Shown here piece by piece: positions 34,749 to 43,757 of a stretch of DNA of 64,000 nucleotides. Origin of the DNA: G965216695 sp965216695 (lineage in GTDB: Bacteria; Pseudomonadota; Gammaproteobacteria; Pseudomonadales; Azotimanducaceae); contig OZ244212.1 in NCBI GenBank assembly GCA_965216695.1, positions 1,550,001 to 1,614,000 on the forward strand, in the 5' to 3' direction. The position numbers and the translations under genes were made by a program. The stretch's first letter is position 1. Every line of letters begins with the position of its first letter. Under the pieces are notes generated by a model. The model was not told the DNA's origin. It saw only the letters and a list, made by a program, of their open reading frames with translations, and made no database searches.

Positions 34749-35675
34749 TCAGGGTACACGGCGTGCCTGCATCGATGCGTCCCAGGCTTTCAACTTCTCG
34801 GGGTTTCTTACCACGTAGATCCCGGTAATCATGCCCTCTGCGTGTTCGATTGAGGCCACCGCGTCGAGAGCCCCCGCCCGAGCAATACGCACGGCCGGGG
34901 CGCCGTTTGCGTCGACGATTTCGAACGCCATGGGCTCCTGGTTTCGATCCGTCCCGGCCAGGTGCACCAGAACTCGCGCAATCCGTTGTGGTTCGAGCAC
35001 GGGCCGAATCGCTGCCGACACCACACCCCCGCCGTCCGTGACCAATTCCGCATCATCGGCGAACAATGCAGCAACGCGCTGCTCGTCACCGGCATAGATC
35101 GACGCGATCAGTTCCTGATACAGCCGCGCATGCTCCGCATCGGACGGTGCAGAACCCTCCGGTGCTCGCACAGGATCGCGCAAACGCTGAGCCTCCATCG
35201 AGCGACGTGCGCGCGACATCCGCTGGCGGGCGGCAGCGGATGTTACACGGAGCAGTGCGCCGATCTCAGGGTAGGACAGTCCAAACGCTTCCCGTAGAAC
35301 ATACACGCCACGTTCGTTGGCGCTCAACGTTTCCAGCATGCGCAGCACGCCCAGGCTCAGCAGTTCGTTACGCTCCGCGACGTCGGCCGCGTCCTCCGAG
35401 AGTTCGCCGGTGGGGAAGGGTTCGGGGAGCCACGGTCCATGGTAGTGCTTACGAACCAGCTTCTCGTGGCGCAGCTTGTCGAGGGCGAGGTTGGTCGCCA
35501 CGCGGAAACACCACGCGGCCGAGTCCTCGGGTTTATCGGCGTGCGCAAGGAGGCGCGCAAGCGTTTCCTGCACGAGGTCCTCCGCATCGGCCCACGACCC
35601 GAGCATTCCATAGGTGAGCGAAAACAGACGTTTCCGCACAACAGAAGAGATCGGCGTTTCCGACTCATTGCTCAA
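34749..35675 (-). CDS. ECF41-type sigma factor with fused SnoaL-like regulatory domain
   Basis: 308 residues. Region 2 is at 14-75 (YGMLGSWADAEDLVQE), region 4 at about 110-165. The ECF41 linker signature GPWLPEP lies at 80-86, and the C-terminal domain has DGGG (214-217) and NPEKL (291-295), the marks of this group, whose SnoaL-like tail controls activity without a separate anti-sigma factor. Start TTG at 35675, overlapping the biotin-carrier stop, with AGGTGG upstream; GTG at 35639 is an alternative. Its place inside a carboxylase operon is unusual. Confidence 0.9.
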   Translation of the reverse strand: MSNESETPISSVVRKRLFSLTYGMLGSWADAEDLVQETLARLLAHADKPEDSAAWCFRVATNLALDKLRHEKLVRKHYHGPWLPEPFPTGELSEDAADVAERNELLSLGVLRMLETLSANERGVYVLREAFGLSYPEIGALLRVTSAAARQRMSRARRSMEAQRLRDPVRAPEGSAPSDAEHARLYQELIASIYAGDEQRVAALFADDAELVTDGGGVVSAAIRPVLEPQRIARVLVHLAGTDRNQEPMAFEIVDANGAPAVRIARAGALDAVASIEHAEGMITGIYVVRNPEKLKAWDASMQARRVP

Positions 35676-35886
35676 TGATCGCAACCACCTGGTCTTCTTC
35701 GACCACGTCTTCTGCCGAAACCGGCAGTGCAGCGACCCGGCCGTCAACCGGGCTTTCGACCGGAATTTCCATCTTCATCGACTCGAGAATCAACAGTGTG
35801 TCCCCGGCCTGCACGTCGTCACCCACCGCAACTTCCACCTTCCATACGGTTCCGGCAACTTCGGATTCAATCGTGCATGCAGCCAT
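35665..35886 (-). CDS. Stand-alone biotin carrier protein of an acyl-CoA carboxylase
   Basis: 73 residues, a single biotinyl domain with no N-terminal extension. The biotin is attached to Lys38 in ESMKMEIP. It carries CO2 from the biotin carboxylase next to it to the carboxyltransferase further down. It is shorter than AccB and like the minimal carriers of some acyl-CoA carboxylases. The start follows a 35-nt gap after the carboxylase. The stop lies within the sigma-factor start. Confidence 0.93.
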   Translation of the reverse strand: MAACTIESEVAGTVWKVEVAVGDDVQAGDTLLILESMKMEIPVESPVDGRVAALPVSAEDVVEEDQVVAIIEQ

Positions 35887-35921
35887 GCGGCAGCTCCTCG
35901 ATAACGGTTCTTTGATCCGGG

Positions 35922-37292
35922 TTAGAACAACACGCCATCCGCAAGCGCTTCCTCGCGCAACGTATCGTAAAGCTCCGTATGCACTGCGCCGGACAGGAAC
36001 TGCTCATGGTGCAACATGAACCGAATCAGCGACGCATTGGTGCGCACACCCACAATGTCGAAGGCCTTCAGACCGAGCCAACAGCGACCGATAGCCTGCG
36101 TCCGCGTGTGACCCCAACCGATCACTTTCGCGAGCAGGGGGTCAAACGTCGAGGTTACCAGCATCCCCTCCTGATAACCCGTCTCCACGCGAACGTGACG
36201 CATAGCCGGCGGCCTAAACCGTACCAGACGCCCCGCACTGGGTAACCCGGTGGTTACGTCTTCCGCGTAAACGCGCGCTTCCACCGCGTGCCCGGATAGG
36301 CCCGCACACGCGGGCAATGCGCCGCCGAAGGCGAGTTTCAGCTGACTCGCCACGAGATCTACACCGGTGACGGCTTCGGTTACCGCATGTTCGACCTGAA
36401 TGCGTGCGTTGACTTCCAAGAACCCGTAGCGCCGCGCCGACGGCACGGCCGGATCCACGTCCCGCAGGTACTCGATCGTGCCGGCATTGTTGTAGCCGAT
36501 CGACTCGGCAAAGCGAATACTGTGTGCCGCCAGCGACTCGATTTCACCTCTCGTTACGCCAGGCGCGGGCGCTTCTTCGACCACTTTTTGATGCCGCCGC
36601 TGCAGCGAACAGTCGCGCTCATACAGATGCATGACACGCCCCGCACGATCGCCAAGAAGTTGCAGTTCAACGTGGCGCGATGCAGGCATCCAGCGTTCCA
36701 GATACACCGAAGCGTCGCCAAATTGCCCTTCCGCAAGCGCCACGCTCTGCGCATACGCCGCTTCGAGTTGACATGCGTCGTGTACAACACGCATACCGAT
36801 GCCGCCACCTCCGGCACTGGGTTTCACCAGCAACGGGTATCCAAGTGCTTCGGCCTCGGCCCGCAGGTGGTCCAGGTTCTGGAGCAAACCACTACCCGGG
36901 AACACCGGAACGCCAGCGCGCTCCGCACGGGTACGCGCGCGCACTTTATCGGCGACGGCCTCGATCACGTCCGCGTCCGGACCGATGAACGTCAGGCCCG
37001 CATCACGGACAGCCCGGGCGAAATCCGCGTTCTCCGACAGAAAACCGTAACCGGGATGCACTGCGTCGGCGCCGATGTCGAGGGCGTTGCGGACCAGTAG
37101 CGGTGTGTTCAGATAGGTGTCGCGGACGCTACTTCCCGGAAGGTACACGGCTTCACCCGCTTCCCCAAGATAGGGGGCGCCTGCGTCCGCGTCACCGTAC
37201 ACAACGGCGCTCGACATGCCCGCGCTGGCGCAGGCGCGCACGATGCGTCGCGCTATGGCACCACGGTTGGCAATCAGTATTTTATGCGGCAT
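35922..37292 (-). CDS. Biotin carboxylase subunit of acyl-CoA carboxylase
   Basis: 456 residues, an ATP-grasp enzyme. It carboxylates biotin with ATP and bicarbonate. The N-terminus KILIANRGAIARRIVRA, the Gly-rich ATP loop SAGGGGIGM, ERDCSLQRRHQKV and the RIQVEHAVTE active-site stretch are intact. No biotin domain is fused at the C-terminus, which matches the separate carrier gene beside it. It starts 6 nt after the small gene upstream. A second AccC for fatty-acid synthesis is presumably elsewhere. Confidence 0.93.
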   Translation of the reverse strand: MPHKILIANRGAIARRIVRACASAGMSSAVVYGDADAGAPYLGEAGEAVYLPGSSVRDTYLNTPLLVRNALDIGADAVHPGYGFLSENADFARAVRDAGLTFIGPDADVIEAVADKVRARTRAERAGVPVFPGSGLLQNLDHLRAEAEALGYPLLVKPSAGGGGIGMRVVHDACQLEAAYAQSVALAEGQFGDASVYLERWMPASRHVELQLLGDRAGRVMHLYERDCSLQRRHQKVVEEAPAPGVTRGEIESLAAHSIRFAESIGYNNAGTIEYLRDVDPAVPSARRYGFLEVNARIQVEHAVTEAVTGVDLVASQLKLAFGGALPACAGLSGHAVEARVYAEDVTTGLPSAGRLVRFRPPAMRHVRVETGYQEGMLVTSTFDPLLAKVIGWGHTRTQAIGRCWLGLKAFDIVGVRTNASLIRFMLHHEQFLSGAVHTELYDTLREEALADGVLF

Positions 37293-37298
37293 ATCCGA

Positions 37299-37625
37299 TC
37301 AGGACCCGGAACGTGCTGTGCAGTACTCACGCCACACTGCGAGGTAACCAAAGTGCACTTCACCGTCTCGGTGGTTGCGCTCCACTTCCGCGAGCACACG
37401 TTGCGCGTCCGCGCGCGACAGCGAAACCCTGAACATGTCCGCACGCGCGTCGCGTTTGTGCGCCGGTGGAACAGCCAGCGGCGGCGCGAGCGTCAAATCG
37501 GCAACACGGCGGGCGAGCCTGGATTCACCCAACAGTTCGGCGGTACGTAAGAGGAGGTGGCGCGACATCACATCCGGCTCGTCGCACTGCCGGCGATACG
37601 TGTCCCAGTCGGGCAGCGCCGACAC
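37299..37625 (-). CDS. Small hypothetical protein in the carboxylase operon
   Basis: 108 residues. It begins MSALPDWDTYRRQCDEPDVMSR and is rich in Arg, Ala and Leu. I see no known motif, signal or membrane helix. The GTG start is one base after the purC stop, and the stop is 6 nt before the biotin carboxylase, so it is coupled to both. It may be an accessory factor of the carboxylase, but that is inferred only from position. Confidence 0.55.
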   Translation of the reverse strand: MSALPDWDTYRRQCDEPDVMSRHLLLRTAELLGESRLARRVADLTLAPPLAVPPAHKRDARADMFRVSLSRADAQRVLAEVERNHRDGEVHFGYLAVWREYCTARSGS

Positions 37626-37626
37626 G

Positions 37627-38550
37627 CTACAGCGTCAGTGCCTTTCCGGTGAGCTTCTCGTACGCTTCGAGATACCGGTTGATGCTCTGCGTGACCACCT
37701 CTTCCGGCAATCTCGGACCCGGCGCCGTCTTGTCCCACGTGCCGGCGTCGACGAGCGTTTCGAGATAGTTGCGTACGATCTGCTTGTCGAAACTCGGCTG
37801 TTCGCCACCGGGTTGCCAGCGATCCGCGGGCCAGAATCTGGAGCTGTCCGGCGTGAAGATCTCGTCAATAAGAATGGGATCCCCGACGCCGTCGATCCGG
37901 CCGAATTCCAGCTTTGTGTCGGCCAGCAGGATGCCGCGTTCGGCCGCATAGTCACGCGCCTTACCGTATAGCCGGAGCGTCGCATCCCGCAGAAACGACA
38001 TGATCTCTTCCCCGACGACTTCCACACCTTCGGCAAAGCTGATGTTCTCATCGTGGCCCGTTTCCGCCTTGGTCGACGGCGTGAACAACGGTTCTGCCAG
38101 TCGATCCGAATTTCTGAGCCCTTCCGGCAGCGGGATTCCGCACACCGAGCCGGTGCGCTGATAGTCCTTCCAGCCGCTACCCGTGATGTAACCCCGCGCT
38201 ATGCACTCGATCGGGACCACTTCTGTGCGTCGGCACAGCATGATTCGATCCCGCAGCGCTTCGCACTCATCAGGGCTCAGACCCGGCACGTCCGCGACGT
38301 CTACGGAATACAGGTGATTGGGAATGTCGTCAGCAAAAAAGTCGAACCAGAATTTCGAGATCTGCGTCAAGACGATGCCTTTGCCGGGCAGGCCGTTGTC
38401 GAGCACCACGTCGAACGCACTGATGCGATCGGTTGCCACGATCAGCAGCGCCTGCGAGCCATCCGGCATGTCCACATCGTATAGATCACGAACCTTGCCC
38501 TGACGACGATTCGGCAGACTCAAGTGCGTCTGTAACAGTTCTCTGCTCAC
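37627..38550 (-). CDS. purC: Phosphoribosylaminoimidazole-succinocarboxamide synthase
   Basis: 307 residues, the longer yeast/ADE1-like form. It joins aspartate to CAIR in purine synthesis. RQGKVRDLYDV, DRISAFDVVL, PIECIARGYITGSGW and DTKLEFG are family motifs. The start is taken as GTG at 38550, with a GGGGGA site upstream; a TTG at 38562 is also possible. It lies at the head of the carboxylase cluster with one base to the next gene. Confidence 0.94.
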   Translation of the reverse strand: MSRELLQTHLSLPNRRQGKVRDLYDVDMPDGSQALLIVATDRISAFDVVLDNGLPGKGIVLTQISKFWFDFFADDIPNHLYSVDVADVPGLSPDECEALRDRIMLCRRTEVVPIECIARGYITGSGWKDYQRTGSVCGIPLPEGLRNSDRLAEPLFTPSTKAETGHDENISFAEGVEVVGEEIMSFLRDATLRLYGKARDYAAERGILLADTKLEFGRIDGVGDPILIDEIFTPDSSRFWPADRWQPGGEQPSFDKQIVRNYLETLVDAGTWDKTAPGPRLPEEVVTQSINRYLEAYEKLTGKALTL

Positions 38551-38607
38551 TAATTCCCCCAATTTAGAAAGTGCGTTTGCTCGAGCGCGTGCCGCGCCAA
38601 CGCAATC

Positions 38608-39375
38608 CTACGTAGTCATTCCACCGTCGGCCAGATACACCGATCCGGTGACCCATGCCGAATCGTCACTCGCCAGAAACAGCATCACGCGCGCTATTTC
38701 GTCGGGTCCGGCATAGCGTTGTAGCGGTATCGATTGCTCCATGCGCGCCTTTGCAGCGGCCGCATCGTCCGGCATCAGGCCAGACTCAAGCGAACGCATC
38801 ATGCGGGTTTCGACCGGTGATGGATTAACGGTGTTGACACGTATGTTCTGCGGCGCGCATTCGAGTGCGGCGCTACGCATCATGCCTACAACCGCGTGCT
38901 TGCTCGTCACATAGGGCGCAACGCCCGCTGCCCCCTTCACCCCTGCGACGGACGAAGTAATCACGATACTGCCACCGCCGCGACGTGCGAGCGCCGGAAT
39001 CGCAGCCTGCAACCCGAGAAACACACCCTTTACGTTCACCGCCATGACCTGATCGAAGCGTTCCTCCGAATAGTCTGTAATTGGCACCACGTCACCTTCC
39101 ACACCCGCGTTCGCGAGAAACGTATCCACCCCGCCGTAGCGCTCTTCCGCGCACGCGAACATGGATCGGTTATCGTCGGATCGAGTCACGTCGCCGACGA
39201 AGCCACTCACGCGGTTACTGCCAATGGATGCGACCGCGTCGTCGAGCTGCGCTTCGTCGCGGTCCACGAGCAATACGTCCGCACCCTCCGCGGCAAAGAG
39301 CGCGCCAGCCGCGCGCCCGATCCCGCCGGCCCCGCCGGTAATCACCGCAACCTTCCCTGCCAATCTGTCACCCAT
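38608..39375 (-). CDS. Short-chain dehydrogenase/reductase
   Basis: 255 residues, classical SDR. The cofactor loop is TGGAGGIGRAAG, the NAG motif is LANAGVEG, and the catalytic Ser, Tyr, Lys are in ITSSVAGVKGAAGVAPYVTSK. Asp in LLVDRDEAQ suggests NAD(H) rather than NADP(H). The substrate is not clear. It lies 56 nt downstream of the Cys/Met PLP enzyme on the same strand. Confidence 0.88.
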   Translation of the reverse strand: MGDRLAGKVAVITGGAGGIGRAAGALFAAEGADVLLVDRDEAQLDDAVASIGSNRVSGFVGDVTRSDDNRSMFACAEERYGGVDTFLANAGVEGDVVPITDYSEERFDQVMAVNVKGVFLGLQAAIPALARRGGGSIVITSSVAGVKGAAGVAPYVTSKHAVVGMMRSAALECAPQNIRVNTVNPSPVETRMMRSLESGLMPDDAAAAKARMEQSIPLQRYAGPDEIARVMLFLASDDSAWVTGSVYLADGGMTT

Positions 39376-39431
39376 GTTTACGCTCCATCATTCGTTCTGC
39401 TTGTTTTTGACCAGTTTGCGCGTCTCGACGC

Positions 39432-40682
39432 TCAGACCGCGTTCAGCGCTGTCTCGAGATCATCGAGCAGATCCTCGGTTTCCTCGATACCAACCGAGAC
39501 CCGGATCAACGAATCGCGAATGTCCATGCTGGCACGCCGCTCCGGCCCCATTTCATGGTAGATCGTGTGTGCGACCGGAATCGCGAGCGTTCGATTGTCG
39601 CCGAGGTTGCTGGATTTGATGATCACATCCAGCAACTCCATGAACCGCCACTCGTCCACGTCCGGGGCGAGTTCGAAACTGAACAACGCGCCCGGGCGTT
39701 TGAAAAGCCGAGTCGCGCGCTCGTGCTCCGGGTGGTCTTTGAGTCCGGGATAATAGACACGTCCCACTTTGGGATGCGCCGCTAGCATCCGCGTCATCGC
39801 ATCCGCATTCGCACATTGCCTGTCGAGGCGTAACCCGAGCGTTTCGCTGCCAACCGCTATGTGGTGCGCCGCTTCGGGTCCGAGCGCTGCACCGAAGTCC
39901 CGCAAACCCTTCTTGCGGATCTGGGTGATGCCCCATTTGTGTACGTCGCCCTTGCGATACTCCGGGTATATGTTGGCGTAGTTGTCCCAATCGAAGTGGC
40001 CCGTCTCGGTAATCGCGCCGCCGAGCGCATTGCCGTGCCCGCCGATGTACTTGGTGAGGCTGTTCACGATCAGACTGGCGCCCACCGTCTTGGGCTGAAA
40101 CAGATACGGCGACGTCATGGTGTTGTCCACGACGTAAATCAGGCCCCGCTCAGCACAGAATGCGCCGACCTCCTCCAGCGCAGCCACCTGGGTACGCGGA
40201 TTGGCGACGGTTTCTACAAAAACCAGCCGCGTCCGTTCGTTCACCGCGTCCGCAACGGCATCGAGCCTGGTGGCGTCCACAAACGTGACGTCGACACCAT
40301 GCGCCGCGAAGCTGTTGAACAGGCTGTTGGTATTGCCGAAAAGAAAACTGCTGGACACGAAATGGTCGCCGGAGCGCAACAGCGCAAACAGCATCGTGCC
40401 AATGGCCGCCATCCCAGTGCCGAAACAGACGGTGGCTAAGCCATCTTCCATCACATCAATCTTCGTCTGCAGGGCTTCCACGGTGGGATTGATCTGACGT
40501 CCGTACGTGTAGCCACCGCCCTGAAACGCCGCGGCCAGATCTCGCGCGTCGTCGTATCCATACGCAACCGTGGCGTGAATCGGCTTATGCAACGCGCCAT
40601 GCTCCACGTCGCCCCGCCGGTCGCTATGCACAACCCGGGTCGCAAACCCTCGCTTGCGGCGAATATCGTCGTGGTTCGTCAT
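39432..40682 (-). CDS. Cys/Met-metabolism PLP enzyme (cystathionine gamma-synthase family)
   Basis: 416 residues. The PLP Lys is in VNSLTKYIGGHG, and YTYGRQINPTVEALQ, ENAN-like ETVANPRTQ and DNTMTSPYLFQP are family stretches. It may act in transsulfuration as a gamma-synthase, gamma-lyase or beta-lyase, or as a sulfhydrylase; sequence alone does not decide. Its ATG overlaps the stop of the GGDEF-EAL gene by 4 nt, so it is made together with that signalling protein. Confidence 0.85.
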   Translation of the reverse strand: MTNHDDIRRKRGFATRVVHSDRRGDVEHGALHKPIHATVAYGYDDARDLAAAFQGGGYTYGRQINPTVEALQTKIDVMEDGLATVCFGTGMAAIGTMLFALLRSGDHFVSSSFLFGNTNSLFNSFAAHGVDVTFVDATRLDAVADAVNERTRLVFVETVANPRTQVAALEEVGAFCAERGLIYVVDNTMTSPYLFQPKTVGASLIVNSLTKYIGGHGNALGGAITETGHFDWDNYANIYPEYRKGDVHKWGITQIRKKGLRDFGAALGPEAAHHIAVGSETLGLRLDRQCANADAMTRMLAAHPKVGRVYYPGLKDHPEHERATRLFKRPGALFSFELAPDVDEWRFMELLDVIIKSSNLGDNRTLAIPVAHTIYHEMGPERRASMDIRDSLIRVSVGIEETEDLLDDLETALNAV

Positions 40683-43057
40683 TCGGCCGCCTGCGTTTCC
40701 CGCGACGACACGGACGCGACACCCGGCGCGTGGAGCACGCGGGGAAACGGGTTGTCACGCAGCAGCGACTCGAGATCCTGGGCCGCAACAGCCCTGCCAA
40801 AGATGTAACCCTGAACATGTCCGCACCCAAGACGACGCAGATAGTCCAACTGATTGCGCGTCTCTACACCTTCGGCTATCAGATCCAGATGCAGTCCTTT
40901 TGCCATCACGACGATGGCATCGACAATATTGGCCCGCCTGTGCGAATGACCTTCCGGATCGGAAAGGTCGCGGATGTCGTGAACGAAACTTCGATCAATC
41001 TTCAACGTGTTGATCGGAAACTGCTGCAAATAACTCAGCGACGAATATCCGGTGCCAAAGTCGTCGATCGCGATTCCCACGCCGTGTCGGCGAAGCTCGT
41101 TGAGTTTGGGCACCACGTGTTCAACGTCCTTCATCAATGTGCTTTCGGTCAGCTCTAACTTGACCGCGTGCGGATCCAGACCCGCATCCTCGAGCACGCG
41201 CAGGAAGTCGGCTACGAAGGAAGAGCCATCGAGCTGACCCGCGGAGACATTGACCGACAATGAGACATCCCCGAAGCCCATCCGGTGCCACGCCGCAACG
41301 TCGTCGAACGCCTGATGCTGCACCATCTCGTCAATCTGAACGATCATCCCGGCGTCTTCCGCGACACTGAGAAACTCCACGGGCTCAAGCACCCCCCGGG
41401 CCGGGTGCCGCCAGCGGACGAGCGCTTCCACACCCGTTATAGCGCCATCGTCCAGGGACACCTGGGGTTGGTAGAACACACGCAGTTGTCCCTGCGCGAG
41501 ACCGTTGCGCAATTCGCGCTCCAGCGACAGGCGCGTCGAGAACTTCGAATTCATGTCGTCGCTGAAAAACTGATAGCCGTTCTTGCCGCGTTTCTTGACG
41601 TGATACATCGCGATGTCGGCGTTCTGAATGAGCACGTCTTCGGTTTCTCCAGCCTCGGGAAACATCGCAATTCCCACACTCGCACCGACGAACAACTCAT
41701 GGTTGTCTATGATGAACGGGGTACTCAGACGATCGATGATCTTGTCCGCGATCACAACGACGTCATCGTGCGTGCGCACTTCGGGTAACAGCAGCGTGAA
41801 TTCGTCACCGCCGAAGCGCGACAACGTGTCACCGCTGCGCAAACAACTCTGCAATCGATTCGCAACTGCCTTCAGCAGGCGATCGCCCATGCCATGACCA
41901 AGCGTGTCGTTAACGAGTTTGAATCGGTCCAGATCCAGAAACATTACCGCAAACTTACGTTGGTTCCGTCGTGCCTGATTGATCGCAACCCCCAGCCGGT
42001 CCTTCAACAGCGCCCGGTTCGGTAGCTGTGTCAACAGATCGTGATACGCCTGAAAGTTAATCAGGTCTTCCGCTTCCTTGCGTTCCGAGATGTCTCGCGC
42101 GGTACCGAACGTACCCACGAAGCCATCGCCGCTCGGGCGCTCCAGGTCTTCGTAGACGCCCTTCGCGGTCAGCTCCACCCAAACCGGGCGGGCGTGCTCA
42201 AATCGCGTACCCCGGCGCGTGATCCGGCTTTTCAGCCGTAGTTCCACGTTGCCGATCGTACGTTCCTCGCCGCGACGTTCGTTGAATACGTTGCGCGCGA
42301 GCTCCAGATCCGCCTCCTCCACGAGCACCGAGTAATGTTCGCCCAACAGATCGTCTTTGCCATACCCAAGCAGCGTCTCCAGCCGGTCGTTCAGGAACGT
42401 AAACCGCCCGTCTCGATCGAGCATGTACACCAGGTCCGGCGAACTGTTGACGATGAATCGGTGCAACGCTTCGGAGGCCTTCAGTTGGCCTTGCATGACC
42501 TGATTTGCCGCTTCCAGTTCACGATGACGCAACGCAGTGTCGAGCGTTGCCATGAGCTCCTGGGCTTCATAGGGCTTCTTTACGAAGTCATACGCGCCGC
42601 GCTGCAATGCGTGCTTCACGCCGTCGAAGCTGTCGTCGCCGCTCACCACGATGATCTTTGCAGCCAGGTTGCGTTCGGCCGCATGATCGAGAATGTCGTG
42701 GCCGCTGACTTCCGGCATGATCAGGTCCAGCAGCACGACGTCGTAGGCCTTGCGTTCCAGACGCTCCATCGCTTCTCGCCCGCCCAGCGCCCGATCGGGT
42801 TCGTACCCGTAAGCGCGTATCAGCGCGTCCAGGCTGTCGAGCAACTCGAGCCGGTCATCGACGATGAGAATCGACGGCTCCGGACCCCGGGCAACTGCCG
42901 ATTCCGCAACCGGTGTTACCTCGAACGCTCCGCGTGCGCCATCGTCGCGCAGGCGCGCCAGCGACTCGCGAGGATTACTGGAGTCCAAACGACCAGCATC
43001 GGCGTCGATCGATGCGCCGTCGCCGGTACTGAGACCCTCTCCGCGATTTGTGCTCAT
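40679..43057 (-). CDS. Response regulator with PAS, GGDEF and EAL domains
   Basis: 792 residues. REC covers 62-180 with phospho-acceptor Asp111 (VVLLDLIMP) and Lys161; a PAS domain follows at about 195-325. GGDEF is intact (RFGGDEF) with an RxxD product-inhibition site (RSGD) five residues upstream; EAL is intact (VEALVRWRHP). It can therefore make and break cyclic di-GMP. No DNA-binding domain and no membrane helix. ATG at 43057 skips an in-frame upstream ATG. Confidence 0.93.
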   Translation of the reverse strand: MSTNRGEGLSTGDGASIDADAGRLDSSNPRESLARLRDDGARGAFEVTPVAESAVARGPEPSILIVDDRLELLDSLDALIRAYGYEPDRALGGREAMERLERKAYDVVLLDLIMPEVSGHDILDHAAERNLAAKIIVVSGDDSFDGVKHALQRGAYDFVKKPYEAQELMATLDTALRHRELEAANQVMQGQLKASEALHRFIVNSSPDLVYMLDRDGRFTFLNDRLETLLGYGKDDLLGEHYSVLVEEADLELARNVFNERRGEERTIGNVELRLKSRITRRGTRFEHARPVWVELTAKGVYEDLERPSGDGFVGTFGTARDISERKEAEDLINFQAYHDLLTQLPNRALLKDRLGVAINQARRNQRKFAVMFLDLDRFKLVNDTLGHGMGDRLLKAVANRLQSCLRSGDTLSRFGGDEFTLLLPEVRTHDDVVVIADKIIDRLSTPFIIDNHELFVGASVGIAMFPEAGETEDVLIQNADIAMYHVKKRGKNGYQFFSDDMNSKFSTRLSLERELRNGLAQGQLRVFYQPQVSLDDGAITGVEALVRWRHPARGVLEPVEFLSVAEDAGMIVQIDEMVQHQAFDDVAAWHRMGFGDVSLSVNVSAGQLDGSSFVADFLRVLEDAGLDPHAVKLELTESTLMKDVEHVVPKLNELRRHGVGIAIDDFGTGYSSLSYLQQFPINTLKIDRSFVHDIRDLSDPEGHSHRRANIVDAIVVMAKGLHLDLIAEGVETRNQLDYLRRLGCGHVQGYIFGRAVAAQDLESLLRDNPFPRVLHAPGVASVSSRETQAAE

Positions 43058-43129
43058 AGAAATCCGAAGGATGAATGCCAGAGGCCGATTGTGACCAAAA
43101 ACGCCCGGGTATCCCAGCACTTGCCCGTG

Positions 43130-43726
43130 TCAGTCACTGGGAGGTTGTGGCTGGTCGCCCGGCGCCAGCGGAAACAGATTGTAGACGCGCGACAGCGCAG
43201 ACAGCGCCAGCACGTGGCGCACCTCGCCCCGGGTTACAGCGCTACGCAACGCCCGCTCCGTGAGTTTTTCCACTCGGATCACCTCGGTTTCTCCGGGAAC
43301 CGGCGCTCCCACGTGATCGACCCCTTCTGCCAACCAGTGATGACACAGGTGGTTATGGATCGCCGGATTAGGTTCCACTGCCCCCAAGTACCGCCAACGG
43401 CCACCGCCCATCCCGGTTTCTTCACGTAACTCCCGCTGCGCCGCAATCAGCGACGTTTCGCCTGGATCCACCATGCCGCCCGGCGTCTCAAGAGTGGTGC
43501 ATCCTGTGCCGAATCGGAACTGGCGCACCATCACACAGGCACCGGAGGTGTCGATCGCAACTGTGTTGACCCAATCCACCGATTCGAGGACCAGACGGTC
43601 GTAGCTGCGGCCGGTCACCGGATGAACCATCTCATCCATACGTACTTCAAACAGCGGCAGGGTCGCTTCGTACCGGCTACGACGGCGTTCCCATTGCAGG
43701 GGTGGGTTGGAATGCGACTCTGTCAT
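43130..43726 (-). CDS. Nudix hydrolase (ADP-ribose-pyrophosphatase-like)
   Basis: 198 residues. The Nudix box is GGMVDPGETSLIAAQRELREETGM (core GE-AA-RELREETG), with the preceding TLETPGG of NudF-like enzymes. It hydrolyses a nucleoside diphosphate linked to another group; ADP-ribose is a fair guess. ATG at 43726 has AAGGAGGAG 5 nt upstream, the strongest site nearby. It is the last gene of the lipoprotein/ABC operon, 31 nt after the AttH-like gene. Confidence 0.88.
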   Translation of the reverse strand: MTESHSNPPLQWERRRSRYEATLPLFEVRMDEMVHPVTGRSYDRLVLESVDWVNTVAIDTSGACVMVRQFRFGTGCTTLETPGGMVDPGETSLIAAQRELREETGMGGGRWRYLGAVEPNPAIHNHLCHHWLAEGVDHVGAPVPGETEVIRVEKLTERALRSAVTRGEVRHVLALSALSRVYNLFPLAPGDQPQPPSD

Positions 43727-43757
43727 GGGCTCCTCCTTCATTGTGCCCTCATACAAC

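Noticed and set aside
34739..34753. GGGGCATTAGCTCAG, identical to the 5' end of many tRNA-Ala genes
   Set aside because: Only these 15 bases fit; the D-loop, anticodon arm, T-arm and CCA-side acceptor are missing, and the rest is the end of the sigma-factor gene. Chance or a tiny relic, not a tRNA.
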